A DNA stretch of 64,000 nucleotides. Origin: Pacificispira sp040217575 (GTDB lineage Bacteria > Pseudomonadota > Alphaproteobacteria > UBA8366 > Aestuariispiraceae). The translations under genes and the position numbers were made by a program. Location: contig JAVJPW010000002.1 in NCBI GenBank assembly GCA_040217575.1, positions 682,001 through 746,000 on the forward strand, given 5' to 3'. Numbering within the stretch: position 1 is the stretch's first letter; each line of letters starts with the position of its first letter. The notes beneath the pieces were generated by a model, which saw nothing but the letters and a program-made list of their open reading frames with translations, was not told where the DNA came from and did not search any database. Below, in pieces: positions 37,780-46,443 of the stretch.

Positions 37780-38336
37780 GCGGAGATTCAGGTTTCGACC
37801 CAGAGAAGGATCGCCAATCGATTAAAAGGTATCTTGGGATCGTCTCAACAGCTCTCTATGCCCTTGTGTTTCTTGGGGAGGAGATATTTCTCAAAACGAT
37901 CGGTATCGACGAGGGCGACATAGCGAGGCTCAATTTTCCCGTCATCGCCCTGGTTATAACAGCGATCATTGGGAACGTTGGACTACTTCTCATCTACGTC
38001 CGTATTTGTTTCGGCTATTGGGCCAGGATACAGAACATCTTGGGGAAAAGTCCCAAGGAGCCCGGTTCGACTGGGGCAGCACAGGATGTCGTGTACGCCC
38101 CTACTGGCGACGCTGACGTAGATCTCGGACTTCAGAAGCTCATCGATGGAGATAAAGGCGACTTCCAAAATCGCCTACGGATCAACGCAGTCAGGGCTCG
38201 CGACATCGATGTTTATGTGTTCTGGTGCGTAAGATTTTGTTTTGGTGCGTACGCCTTGGTTGCCATATTGGCCAGTGTCTCGGTGTTGCTGGCAACTGGG
38301 ATGGCCTCCCCGCCGGCACCTGAAGCGTCCAACTGA
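37776..38336 (+). CDS. Membrane protein with three predicted segments
   Basis: 186 residues. Segments are likely at YLGIVSTALYALVFLGEEIF, NFPVIALVITAIIGNVGLLL and CFGAYALVAILASVSVLLAT. A cytosolic-looking loop of ~70 charged residues lies between the second and third. The ATG overlaps the stop of the preceding gene by four bases. No family was recognised. Confidence 0.72.
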   Translation: MSGDSGFDPEKDRQSIKRYLGIVSTALYALVFLGEEIFLKTIGIDEGDIARLNFPVIALVITAIIGNVGLLLIYVRICFGYWARIQNILGKSPKEPGSTGAAQDVVYAPTGDADVDLGLQKLIDGDKGDFQNRLRINAVRARDIDVYVFWCVRFCFGAYALVAILASVSVLLATGMASPPAPEASN

Positions 38337-38346
38337 AAATCAGCAA

Positions 38347-38974
38347 ATGATCATGGAAACGGATGAATTTACCATCGAGACGTTGGCCTCCTTCCCTTGG
38401 AACACTCTCCTCGCGACATTGATCGGTGGCGGGATTACGCTGCTCGGCGTGATGCTGGCCAACAGGTACCAGATCCTCCAAGAAAACGCCCGCACCCAGT
38501 CGCAGAACAACGCCTTGTTAAAGGCAGTGTTCAGTGAGTTTGAAGCGCTTTGGGAGGGGTATCATCAAGATCTGGGACGCCGTCTCGAAGCGCTCTCTGG
38601 CGAGGGGGAAATCCTGGAGCGGTTCTATCCATTCTACGGCCGGTATTTCGTCGTCTATGAGAGTAACGCCGCCCAAATCGGCCACCTCGAGTCCGACCGC
38701 GTGCGCGATGCACTGATCCGTCTCTCGATTGCCGGTAAAGGCATTAATTGATGCAATCCATTTCAATAACAGGCTTCTCGAAGAGCGCACGCAGATCTGG
38801 CGCCGCCTTCAAACCGTCGACGACCGCTGGGTGCAGACGCTGAAGTTGGATTTGGGCAATGTAGAGTCTCGCCTCCGCGAATACGGTGGTCAACTAAAGG
38901 AAGCCCATGAGCGCCTGAAGACCGCCTATGCCGAAGCGGAAGCCGCCGTACGGGAATATCTCGGTAAAGGTTAG
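38347..38974 (+). pseudogene. Single-pass membrane protein interrupted by an apparent frameshift
   Basis: The first frame (38347-38751) has a membrane segment (TLLATLIGGGITLLGVML) followed by a helical domain and ends early after RLSIAGKG. A second frame from 38729 continues in the same style (ALIDAIHFNNRLLEERTQIW, then a coiled coil to 38974). Joining them near GGTAAAGGCATT gives one protein of about 208 residues. A single-base error or indel, or programmed shifting, would explain it. It is the last gene of the uncharacterised cluster. Confidence 0.6.
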
Positions 38975-39275
38975 CTAAACCTACCTTGGCCCTAAATCCG
39001 CAGGTCAAGCGAACGCTGAGCACCGAAACACACAACCTACCTTACTCTGTCAGAGCTCAGTTCCATGCTTCAACTACTAGTGCATCACTAAACCTTCATA
39101 ACGTGCAGTATGGACTTGGAGGAAATGAACCTCGTCTTTGTCATTAAGAAATAGGGCTTTTTGATTCGACACACGACAATCGTCACCAAGTTGTTCGTGC
39201 TCGGCGGTAAGCTCATTCTGCTCAGCCGATTTCAGCGCAGTACAACTGGGAATACGTGGCGCGTCGAACAGTCCC
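38975..39275. other. Convergent intergenic gap, no gene seen
   Basis: About 300 bases lie between the end of the unknown cluster and the 3' end of the kinase-methylglyoxal synthase fusion. No gene, tRNA or clear terminator was recognised. It probably marks a junction between accessory blocks. Confidence 0.45.
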
Positions 39276-40709
39276 CTAGTCGACGTGATTGGAGTGGAAG
39301 AAACCAGAGTTTACCAAGATATCCGCGGTTGTCCGGTTGAACGCGCAGGGCGTGTCCGTCAAGAGCGCGATCCTGAGAAGTGCCTTGACGTCTACGTCGT
39401 GGGGCATCGCTGTGAGGGGGTCCGGGAAAAAGATCAGGGCGCCGATCTCCTTGTTGGCAATCATTCCGCCGATCTGCTGGTCGCCGCCGAGGGGTCCGGA
39501 TTTCACGGCAGTGACGGATAGTTCCGGTGCCGCCTCGCGCACGACGCCGGCGGTTGTTCCCGTACCAATGAAATGGTGAGCACGAAGGACACTCTTGTTC
39601 TGCGCGACCCAGGCGGCAAGCGACGGTTTCAATTTGTCATGGGCGATGAGAGCAATGGTCAACGGCTCTGACTGGCGCGACCGGCGTGAGGCAGCACGAT
39701 CCGTCAATTCCGCGGGTTGAACGTGAGGCCGCCCTTCCAGCTTCATCGGCTTTGGCGTTAGCTTCTCTTTTCTGAGGAGTGCGCAAACGCGGTCTCCGGT
39801 GGGGATCGGCGCAATCGCTCCGTACCCTTCGACGGAGAGCCCTGCCGCTGCGACCGCATATGTTCCTGCCGAGGCAAGGTCGTCGCCGGCCAGGTGTCGC
39901 GCAAGGAAGGCTCCGTCGAAGCAATCGCCCGCGCCGCTGGCATCCACCAGTTTGGATTCAGGTGCCGGGATGAGGAACGCGCCTTCATTATGCCGGGATA
40001 CCAAGGCTCCGTCGGATCCAAGCGTAAGTGCAACGATGCTGGGTCCCAGGGCGTGATAGAATGAGACGATTTCCTCCGGGTTATCGAGGCCGGTCAACAT
40101 GCGAGCATCGTCGAGCCCCGGCAAGGCGATATCGACACTTCGCATAGTCTCGTGAATGACAGATTTGGCACGCTCAAGCGGCCAAAGATTTAGCCGGAGA
40201 TTTGGGTCATATGAAACCACTGTGCCTGCACGACGCGCCTCAACCAATGCCGCGGTGCAGGTAGCTTCCGCGGAGGCGCTGATCGCCTGACTGATCCCGG
40301 AGAAGTGAAGTGCGCGCGCCTTGCCGATTCTATCGAGCGGCATCGTCTCTGGCCGCATCCGGCTTGCAGCGGAGCCGGCGCGTCGATACTCGAAACTGTG
40401 GCCGTTCGCCCCGTGCTGAACGAAATAGACCGCCGTCGGTGAGTCTGGATCGCGCGCAACTGCCGAGAAATCCACTCCTTCTTGTGTCCACAACGCAGTC
40501 AGGTCATCGCCGAAAGTATCTGCACCGAGCCGTGTCACGATTGCCGAACGGGCGCCCTGCCTGGCAGCCGCGATGGCGACGTTCGAAACGTCACCGCCAA
40601 AACCTTTCAGATAGCCGCCATCAGGCTGCGCGTTGAACTCGACCATCGGCTCACCGAGGCAAATCAGGTCGGTCTCCCGTTCGTCCAGAGACGGAGTTTT
40701 CCGGTTCAT
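39276..40709 (-). CDS. KDG kinase fused to methylglyoxal synthase
   Basis: 477 residues in one uninterrupted frame. Residues ~12-315 form a PfkB sugar kinase of the 2-keto-3-deoxygluconate kinase type (LICLGEPMVEFN, GGDVSNVAIAAARQG, the ATP-site signature DASGAGDCFDGAF with catalytic Asp262). After a ~30-residue linker, residues ~350-470 form a methylglyoxal synthase: IALIAHDKLKP, TGTT (383-386), SGPLGGDQQIGG with the expected catalytic Asp410, and PHDVDVKALLR. The kinase would make KDPG; the synthase would turn dihydroxyacetone phosphate into methylglyoxal. It overlaps the aldolase gene (ATGA). Such a fusion is unfamiliar to me. Confidence 0.92.
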   Translation of the reverse strand: MNRKTPSLDERETDLICLGEPMVEFNAQPDGGYLKGFGGDVSNVAIAAARQGARSAIVTRLGADTFGDDLTALWTQEGVDFSAVARDPDSPTAVYFVQHGANGHSFEYRRAGSAASRMRPETMPLDRIGKARALHFSGISQAISASAEATCTAALVEARRAGTVVSYDPNLRLNLWPLERAKSVIHETMRSVDIALPGLDDARMLTGLDNPEEIVSFYHALGPSIVALTLGSDGALVSRHNEGAFLIPAPESKLVDASGAGDCFDGAFLARHLAGDDLASAGTYAVAAAGLSVEGYGAIAPIPTGDRVCALLRKEKLTPKPMKLEGRPHVQPAELTDRAASRRSRQSEPLTIALIAHDKLKPSLAAWVAQNKSVLRAHHFIGTGTTAGVVREAAPELSVTAVKSGPLGGDQQIGGMIANKEIGALIFFPDPLTAMPHDVDVKALLRIALLTDTPCAFNRTTADILVNSGFFHSNHVD

Positions 40710-41344
40710 GGGATATCTCTTCGCGCCAAAGCGACGAACTTTTCTGCGGCGGCATACACCGCCTCGGGCGACTTGCCGGGCCGATAAAGTGCGGAACCAA
40801 TTCCGACACCGTTCGCACCCGCGTCGAGGAAAGCACAGAGGTTATCCGCATCCACCCCGCCCGTGACCACGACACCGGTGCCGCTCGGCAAAACGGCGCG
40901 CATCCCCGTCACGACCTTCGGCGAGATCGCGTCGCCGGGGAACAGTTTGAGACAGTCCGCGCCGGCTTCCAGCGCAGCGAATGCTTCGGTTGGCGTCATG
41001 ACGCCAGGACAACTGATGGCCCCGGCGGCTCGCGTCGCGGAAACCACCGCCGGCGAAAAATTCGGCGCAACGATCATCCGGGCACCGGCCGCCAACGCAT
41101 GTTCTGCCTCCGCCACTGTCAGGGTTGTGCCGGCCGCCACAAGAGCCGTTTCGCCATAGTGCTCGGCGATCAGGTGCAAACTTTCATACGGCGCAGGACT
41201 ATCGAGCGTCACCTCCAGAACTGACACACCCGCTTCGATAAGTGCACCGCAAGCCGGTATTGCCTCGCTTGGCGGTAGGCCCCGCAGTACCGCAAAGAGC
41301 GGCGCTCGGGACAGTGCGTTCACCAATTCAGGAACCATTTTCAC
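40706..41344 (-). CDS. KDPG / KDPGal-type aldolase
   Basis: 212 residues, a TIM-barrel class I aldolase. It has LFAVLRGLPPSEA, VLEVTLDSP, VAAGTTLTVAEAEHA, FPGDAISPK with the Schiff-base lysine region (CLKLFPGD), and GVGIGSALYRPG. The C-terminal pattern is closer to 2-dehydro-3-deoxy-6-phosphogalactonate aldolase (DgoA) than to Eda. It splits the phosphorylated keto-deoxy acid to pyruvate and glyceraldehyde 3-phosphate. It is coupled to the kinase fusion and follows the dehydratase by 45 bases. Confidence 0.88.
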   Translation of the reverse strand: MKMVPELVNALSRAPLFAVLRGLPPSEAIPACGALIEAGVSVLEVTLDSPAPYESLHLIAEHYGETALVAAGTTLTVAEAEHALAAGARMIVAPNFSPAVVSATRAAGAISCPGVMTPTEAFAALEAGADCLKLFPGDAISPKVVTGMRAVLPSGTGVVVTGGVDADNLCAFLDAGANGVGIGSALYRPGKSPEAVYAAAEKFVALARRDIP

Positions 41345-41389
41345 CTCATCCCAAATGCTCGCCGATCCACGAGCTGGTGGGTGCCGACA

Positions 41390-43183
41390 TCAGTGGTTGT
41401 CGCGCGGCATTCCTTTTTCTTTCGAAATTCGCTGGTACTTAATCGCGGGTGTGAGGACCATGCCGTCGGAGAGTTGCGCAAGACAGCCGCGCTGAATTTC
41501 CTGCCATGGTGTCTGGGACGGTGGGAACGGATACCCTCCGCTTTCCTCAAGCGTCACGCGGCGCGCTTCCCACTCATCTTCCTGTACCAGAGCATCAACA
41601 CGTGCGGAAACTAGATCAATGCGTACACGGTCACCGGTTTTCAGAAGAGCTAACCCGCCCCCTACGGCAGCTTCCGGAGACGCATTCAATATCGAGGGGG
41701 ACCCAGATGTTCCAGACTGCCTGCCATCACCGACGCACGGCAAAGTCTCGATACCACGCTTCATGAGGTAACTCGGCGCGCGCATGTTGACGACCTCCGC
41801 AGCTCCAGGATAGCCGATCGGCCCAACTCCACGAATGAACAGAATGCAATTCTCGTCTATGTCCAGCGAAGTATCGTCGATCCGCGCGTGATAGTCTTCC
41901 GGACCGTCGAATACGATTGCCCGGCCTTCGAATGCCTCGGGGTCCTCAGGATTGGAAAGATAAAGATTTCGGAAGGCCTCTGTAATCGCCGAGGTTTTCA
42001 TGACAGCCGAGGCGAATAGGTTCCCACGCAGGATTCGAAATCCGGCGGCGGGCAGCATCGGATTTTCTAGCTTGCGGATAACGTCTTGATCGAGAGACCC
42101 TGAACTTCGGCAATTCTCTCCGATCGTTTTCCCCGAGACGGTCGGGGCTTCCAGATGAATTAGGTTTCCTTCCATCAATTCACCTAGCACCGCGGGCACG
42201 CCACCGGCGCGGTGAAAATCTTCCGCCAGATAAGTTCCGGTCGGCTGCAGATTGACGATCATGGGGATGTCGCTGCCGATCCTCTCCCAGTCGTCGAGGT
42301 CGAGATCGACGCCCATATGACGGGCGATGGCATTGATGTGAATGGGCGCGTTGGTGGAACCGCCCAGGGCAGACGTCACGACAATAGCATTTTCGAAGGC
42401 TTCGCGGGTCATGATGCTGGACGGTCTGACATCTTCACGAACCAGATCTACGATACGAAGGCCAGTTTGGTATGCAATCTGCGCCCGTTCCCGATAAGGC
42501 GCGGGGATGGATCCGCAACCGGGAAGCGACATGCCGAGTGCTTCCGCCAGCGAGTTCATCGTCGCCGCAGTTCCCATGGTGTTGCAGTAGCCCGGACTCG
42601 GTGACGATGCGGCAGCCATGGAAATGAAGGCTTCATAGTCGATCTTCCCTTGGGCAAGCAGTTCGCGGGCCTTCCAAATCACGACGCCGCTCCCAACGCG
42701 CTCGCCATTGAACCAGCCGTTCAACATCGGTCCGCCCGAAAGAACGATGGATGGAATATCAACCGTTGCCGCCGCCATCAGGCAGGCGGGGGTCGTCTTG
42801 TCGCAGCCCGTTGTCAGGACCACGCCGTCGATTGGATACCCGTAAAGAACTTCGACCAATCCGAGGTAGGCCAGATTTCGGTCCAACGCAGCGGTCGGCC
42901 TCTTACCGGTCTCCTGAATCGGATGGACGGGAAACTCGATCGCGATCCCGCCTGCTTCCCGAATCCCTTCTCGGACCCGCTTGGCCAGGTCGATCAATGG
43001 TCGATTACAAGGTGACAGATCGCTGCCTGTTTGGGCGATTCCGATAATTGGCTTTCCAGACTGAAGCTCTTCGCGCGTTAAGCCATAGTTTAGGTATCGC
43101 TCAAGATAGAGAGCTGTCATGTCCGGGTTGTCCGGGTTGTTGAACCAGGCCTGCGAACGAAGTGAATGTTTCTTTTTCGTCAT
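41390..43183 (-). CDS. IlvD/Edd-family sugar-acid dehydratase
   Basis: 597 residues, full length. Fe-S cysteines lie in TTGCDKTTPACLM and SPGYCNTMGTA, with a further one in the LPGCGS segment. The substrate-binding C-terminal domain has GRAIVFDGPEDYHARID and CVGDGRQSGTSGSPSILNASPE. It belongs with the xylonate, arabinonate, galactonate and gluconate dehydratases rather than with IlvD proper. It removes water from an aldonic acid to give a 2-keto-3-deoxy acid, which the downstream kinase and aldolase would use. The exact sugar acid is unknown. Confidence 0.92.
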   Translation of the reverse strand: MTKKKHSLRSQAWFNNPDNPDMTALYLERYLNYGLTREELQSGKPIIGIAQTGSDLSPCNRPLIDLAKRVREGIREAGGIAIEFPVHPIQETGKRPTAALDRNLAYLGLVEVLYGYPIDGVVLTTGCDKTTPACLMAAATVDIPSIVLSGGPMLNGWFNGERVGSGVVIWKARELLAQGKIDYEAFISMAAASSPSPGYCNTMGTAATMNSLAEALGMSLPGCGSIPAPYRERAQIAYQTGLRIVDLVREDVRPSSIMTREAFENAIVVTSALGGSTNAPIHINAIARHMGVDLDLDDWERIGSDIPMIVNLQPTGTYLAEDFHRAGGVPAVLGELMEGNLIHLEAPTVSGKTIGENCRSSGSLDQDVIRKLENPMLPAAGFRILRGNLFASAVMKTSAITEAFRNLYLSNPEDPEAFEGRAIVFDGPEDYHARIDDTSLDIDENCILFIRGVGPIGYPGAAEVVNMRAPSYLMKRGIETLPCVGDGRQSGTSGSPSILNASPEAAVGGGLALLKTGDRVRIDLVSARVDALVQEDEWEARRVTLEESGGYPFPPSQTPWQEIQRGCLAQLSDGMVLTPAIKYQRISKEKGMPRDNH

Positions 43184-43198
43184 TTGGGAAATCCTTAC

Positions 43199-44518
43199 TC
43201 AGCCGCCTGCAAGTCCGGGAAAGACAATCAGCATCCCGACCGCCAGTATTTGAAGACCGATGAACGGTAGGAGCGATTTGAAAATCTCACCAAGAGAGAT
43301 GTCCGGCGGGGCGACGCTCTTCAGGTAAAACGCCGCCGGTCCAAAAGGGGGTGAGAGAAACGAGACCTGCATATTCATACAGAACAGTACACCGAACCAG
43401 ACGGGATCGTAGCCCATGCTCTGAATGATCGGCACGAAAATCGGCATCGTCAGAAGTGCGATTCCTACCCAGTCCAGGAACATGCCGAGGACGAATAGAA
43501 GAAGCATCATAAAGAGCAGCACAATGGTCGGGTTATCGGAGATACCGGTGATCAGGTTGGAAACGAAATTGATGCCCCCCATCAGGTTAAACACGCCAAC
43601 CAGCGCGGATGCCCCAATGCCAATCCAGACGATCATGCCGACGGTGCGCAATGTCTGGAGGGCTGCGCCTTTAAGCAGGCCGAGGCTGAACTCGCCGCGC
43701 ACGATTGTCGAAACGAGGACACCGAACACGCCGACCGCGGATGCTTCCGTCACGCTGGCAATGCCGCCGTAGATCGAACCGAGGACGGCGATTACGACAA
43801 GGATTGGCAAGACGAGGCCCTTCATGAGCCTTAGCTTCTCGCGGGCGGGAACGGGCCGGTCGTCGCTGACCGCCGGCGCGACAGCGGGGTTCAGGAATGC
43901 TCGAACCAGGACGTACGCGACGTAAAACCCCGCCAGCATCAGCCCCGGAATAAAGGCCGAGGTAAAGAGATCGCCGATTGAGACGTTCGCAGTCAGCCCA
44001 TAGATGATCAGCACGATTGAAGGCGGAACCATCGTTCCCAAGGCGCCGCCTGCGCAAACGACCCCGATTGCGAGTTTGCGATCGTATCCCAGGCGAAGCA
44101 TCTGTGGCAGAGCGAGCAATCCCAGAAGTACGACCTCGCCGCCGATGATGCCGGACATCGCGGCAAGGATGACCGCTACAAAAATGGTTTGGATGGCAAC
44201 CGCGCCTCTCAGTCTTCCGCCGATCAGGCGCATCGCATCGAACAGGTCACGCGCGATACCGGATCGGTCCAAGATCGCCGCCATCAGGACGAACATCGGA
44301 ACGGAAACGAAAACGAAACTAGACACAAACGAATAGACCCGGCTGGTGATCAAAGGCACGGACATAGGGCCGAACCAACCAAGTGCGAAGATGACCGCAA
44401 CGAGAAGTGTTACAAAGGCTAGAGGCATGCCCGTCAGCAGCAAGGACAGCAGCATGACGAACATTAAGAGCGTGCCAAATTCCACGCCTAGTCCCTGCAA
44501 GGAGCCGAAGAACTCCAT
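43199..44518 (-). CDS. TRAP transporter large permease (DctM type)
   Basis: 439 residues from the ATG at 44518, overlapping the DctQ stop; the open frame extends further upstream but would lie inside dctQ. Around 12 membrane segments are expected. Family features include SVPMFVLMAAILDRSGIARDL, GIIGGEVVLLGLLALPQML and GTMVPPSIVLIIYG, and the C-terminal PIFVPIIQSMGYDPVWFG. It is the ion-coupled channel of the tripartite uptake system. Confidence 0.93.
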   Translation of the reverse strand: MEFFGSLQGLGVEFGTLLMFVMLLSLLLTGMPLAFVTLLVAVIFALGWFGPMSVPLITSRVYSFVSSFVFVSVPMFVLMAAILDRSGIARDLFDAMRLIGGRLRGAVAIQTIFVAVILAAMSGIIGGEVVLLGLLALPQMLRLGYDRKLAIGVVCAGGALGTMVPPSIVLIIYGLTANVSIGDLFTSAFIPGLMLAGFYVAYVLVRAFLNPAVAPAVSDDRPVPAREKLRLMKGLVLPILVVIAVLGSIYGGIASVTEASAVGVFGVLVSTIVRGEFSLGLLKGAALQTLRTVGMIVWIGIGASALVGVFNLMGGINFVSNLITGISDNPTIVLLFMMLLLFVLGMFLDWVGIALLTMPIFVPIIQSMGYDPVWFGVLFCMNMQVSFLSPPFGPAAFYLKSVAPPDISLGEIFKSLLPFIGLQILAVGMLIVFPGLAGG

Positions 44519-45069
44519 CACTTGCGTCCCTTGAAGTAGTTCCACGCCAGAATGAGGAACTGGACCGCCATCAGGATCATGATGGCGAGCATGAAGAGTT
44601 TGATCAGTGCGGGGAACATTGGGTCCCACGCGCTTCCGGAACGTTCGAACCGGATGCCGCCGGTAGGTGCAAAAACCGCGCGGCCAACCATGATCCATGC
44701 GGCCCACGCAAACAGCGCCGACGCTGCCGCACTAATCAAAGAGATTACAACATCGAGAACGCGCCTGGTGCGTGGGGAAAGTGCGTCATAAATCAGGACC
44801 ACACGGATGTGTTTGTCCTTGGAGACGCAATATAACCCGCCATAGACGAAAGCCAGGCCGGACAGGAATATCGTCGTTTCATGCGCCCATATCGTCGGGG
44901 CATTGAAGAGGTAGCGCAGGATGACCTCCTGCATCAGTACGAGTGCGGAAACGATCAATCCAACAGCGAACACGATTCCGCAGCGGTCGATCATTCGGCC
45001 AAATAGGCCCGCCTCGGGCACCGCGCCCACATCGTCGGCTCCGGCCTCAGCCGATTTTTCTTCGGCCAT
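44518..45069 (-). CDS. TRAP transporter small permease (DctQ type)
   Basis: 183 residues. The ATG at 45069 is preferred because GGGAGG lies 7 bases upstream; an in-frame ATG at 45084 precedes it. Four membrane segments are seen, with the family region VILRYLFNAPTIWAHETTIF and KDKHIRVVLIYDALSPRTRR. The Glu-His-rich N-terminal tail is cytosolic. It pairs with the DctM and DctP genes on either side. Confidence 0.9.
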   Translation of the reverse strand: MAEEKSAEAGADDVGAVPEAGLFGRMIDRCGIVFAVGLIVSALVLMQEVILRYLFNAPTIWAHETTIFLSGLAFVYGGLYCVSKDKHIRVVLIYDALSPRTRRVLDVVISLISAAASALFAWAAWIMVGRAVFAPTGGIRFERSGSAWDPMFPALIKLFMLAIMILMAVQFLILAWNYFKGRK

Positions 45070-45154
45070 AGCCCGTCCTCCCATGACTTATTTTTTGGTC
45101 TAAGGCGGGACGGCCCGAGCAAGACCGTCCCGCAACAGGCGGTTGGGTTGCGAC

Positions 45155-46168
45155 TTATCCGCCGACTAACCCAGCATCACGCAGGTATGTCGTCAACGAG
45201 TCGTATACCAACTGTGCGTTATCGGACTGTCCGGCAACCTCTTCCCAGACGCCCATGGCGATTGCACGGAAGCGGGCACGTTCTTCAGCCGGCCAATCGT
45301 GGACGGTGACCACGCCGGATGCTTCGGCTTCGGCGACTGCTTCCAGGTCCCGTTCACGCAACGCCGCTACCTGCATGTCGGCGAAATCCTCGACGGTCTG
45401 AGTGATTGCATCTTGAATGTCCGCGGGGAGAGAGTTCCAGGTTCCCAAATTCATCGAGATCTCGACGAGTGGCATTGAGTGAAATCCCGGATAGACCGGA
45501 TGCGTGGCTACGTCATGCATGCCTTGTGCGTGGTTGGTCGAGAAGACTGTATAGTCCGCGGCATCGATCACACCGTGATCGAGAGAGGTGAATACTTCCG
45601 ATCCCGGCAGGTTCACCGGTGCGGCACCGGCGGCTGCGAACACGCGTTGCACCAGGCCTTCAGGCGCACGCATCCTCAACCCCTGAAGATCATCCACACC
45701 GTCCAACGGGACCTTGCTGATGAACGCCTCAAGACCGGGCGTGGTCGCGCCAATGAAATGTATGTTGTAGGGTTCAAGCAGGCCGCGCATCAGTTCGTTC
45801 CCGCCGCCATTTCGCATAAACGCAAACATCTCCTCCGGTGCCGACCAGGCGCCGACCGGATTGGCGATCAATCCGAATGCCGGGTCGCGGCCGGCGAAAT
45901 AGGACGTGTCGGTGACATGACCGTCCAGAATTCCGGCCGACACGGCATCTTGCGTTTCGTTGTGCGCAACAATCGACTCCACGGGCAGAAGTTCGATCTC
46001 GACACGGCCGCCCGTACTTTCTGCGACCATCTGCGTCCATTGTTGCTGTAGTTCGAAGTTCGGATTTCCCGCCGGATCCGACGACTGAAAGCGCAGGCTG
46101 AAGTCCTGGGCCGATGCTGGGCCGGCCATAAAGGCCGTTACAGCGGCGATAGCGATGAGACGTTTCAT
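45155..46168 (-). CDS. TRAP transporter substrate-binding protein (DctP type)
   Basis: 337 residues with a signal peptide (LIAIAAVTAFMAGPASA). The DctP fold is shown by FSLRFQSSDPAGNPNFELQQ, LRMRAPEGLVQRVFAAAGAAPV (the conserved Arg region that binds a carboxylate) and FTSLDHGVIDAADY. It captures an organic acid in the periplasm. Given the neighbouring dehydratase and aldolase, an aldonic or uronic acid is likely. It heads the operon whose promoter carries the LacI-type operators. Confidence 0.92.
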   Translation of the reverse strand: MKRLIAIAAVTAFMAGPASAQDFSLRFQSSDPAGNPNFELQQQWTQMVAESTGGRVEIELLPVESIVAHNETQDAVSAGILDGHVTDTSYFAGRDPAFGLIANPVGAWSAPEEMFAFMRNGGGNELMRGLLEPYNIHFIGATTPGLEAFISKVPLDGVDDLQGLRMRAPEGLVQRVFAAAGAAPVNLPGSEVFTSLDHGVIDAADYTVFSTNHAQGMHDVATHPVYPGFHSMPLVEISMNLGTWNSLPADIQDAITQTVEDFADMQVAALRERDLEAVAEAEASGVVTVHDWPAEERARFRAIAMGVWEEVAGQSDNAQLVYDSLTTYLRDAGLVGG

Positions 46169-46364
46169 GTAGTCCTCCCTTGGCTAGACTAGGTTTGTTC
46201 CACGCGCTGCCGTCCCTGACATACGCGCGACACTCTCGACCGCGGTTGGATCCGCGGTTTTATTTCTCGCAAGGTTTCCAAAACGAAATTTGATCCGCCT
46301 CGGGAACCTACGTGACATCACATGCGCCAATGAAAATGCTTGGGCCGTAAGATGACACTTGTTT

Positions 46365-46380
46365 ATGATAGCGCTATCAT
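46365..46380. promoter_or_regulatory. LacI-type operator 1
   Basis: A perfect 16-base palindrome, ATGATAGCGCTATCAT, lies between the divergent DctP and LacI-family genes. The centre GCGC with flanking A/T is typical of LacI/GntR-like operators. Confidence 0.75.
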
Positions 46381-46384
46381 TATT

Positions 46385-46398
46385 TGACAGCGCTATCA
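46385..46398. promoter_or_regulatory. LacI-type operator 2
   Basis: TGACAGCGCTATCA repeats operator 1 with one mismatched pair. Its centre is 19 bases from that of operator 1, close to two helix turns, so paired binding on one face is likely. Confidence 0.7.
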
Positions 46399-46443
46399 TT
46401 TGTCAACGATATTTGTTTTGAACTTGATAAGGGCATTAAGGTT

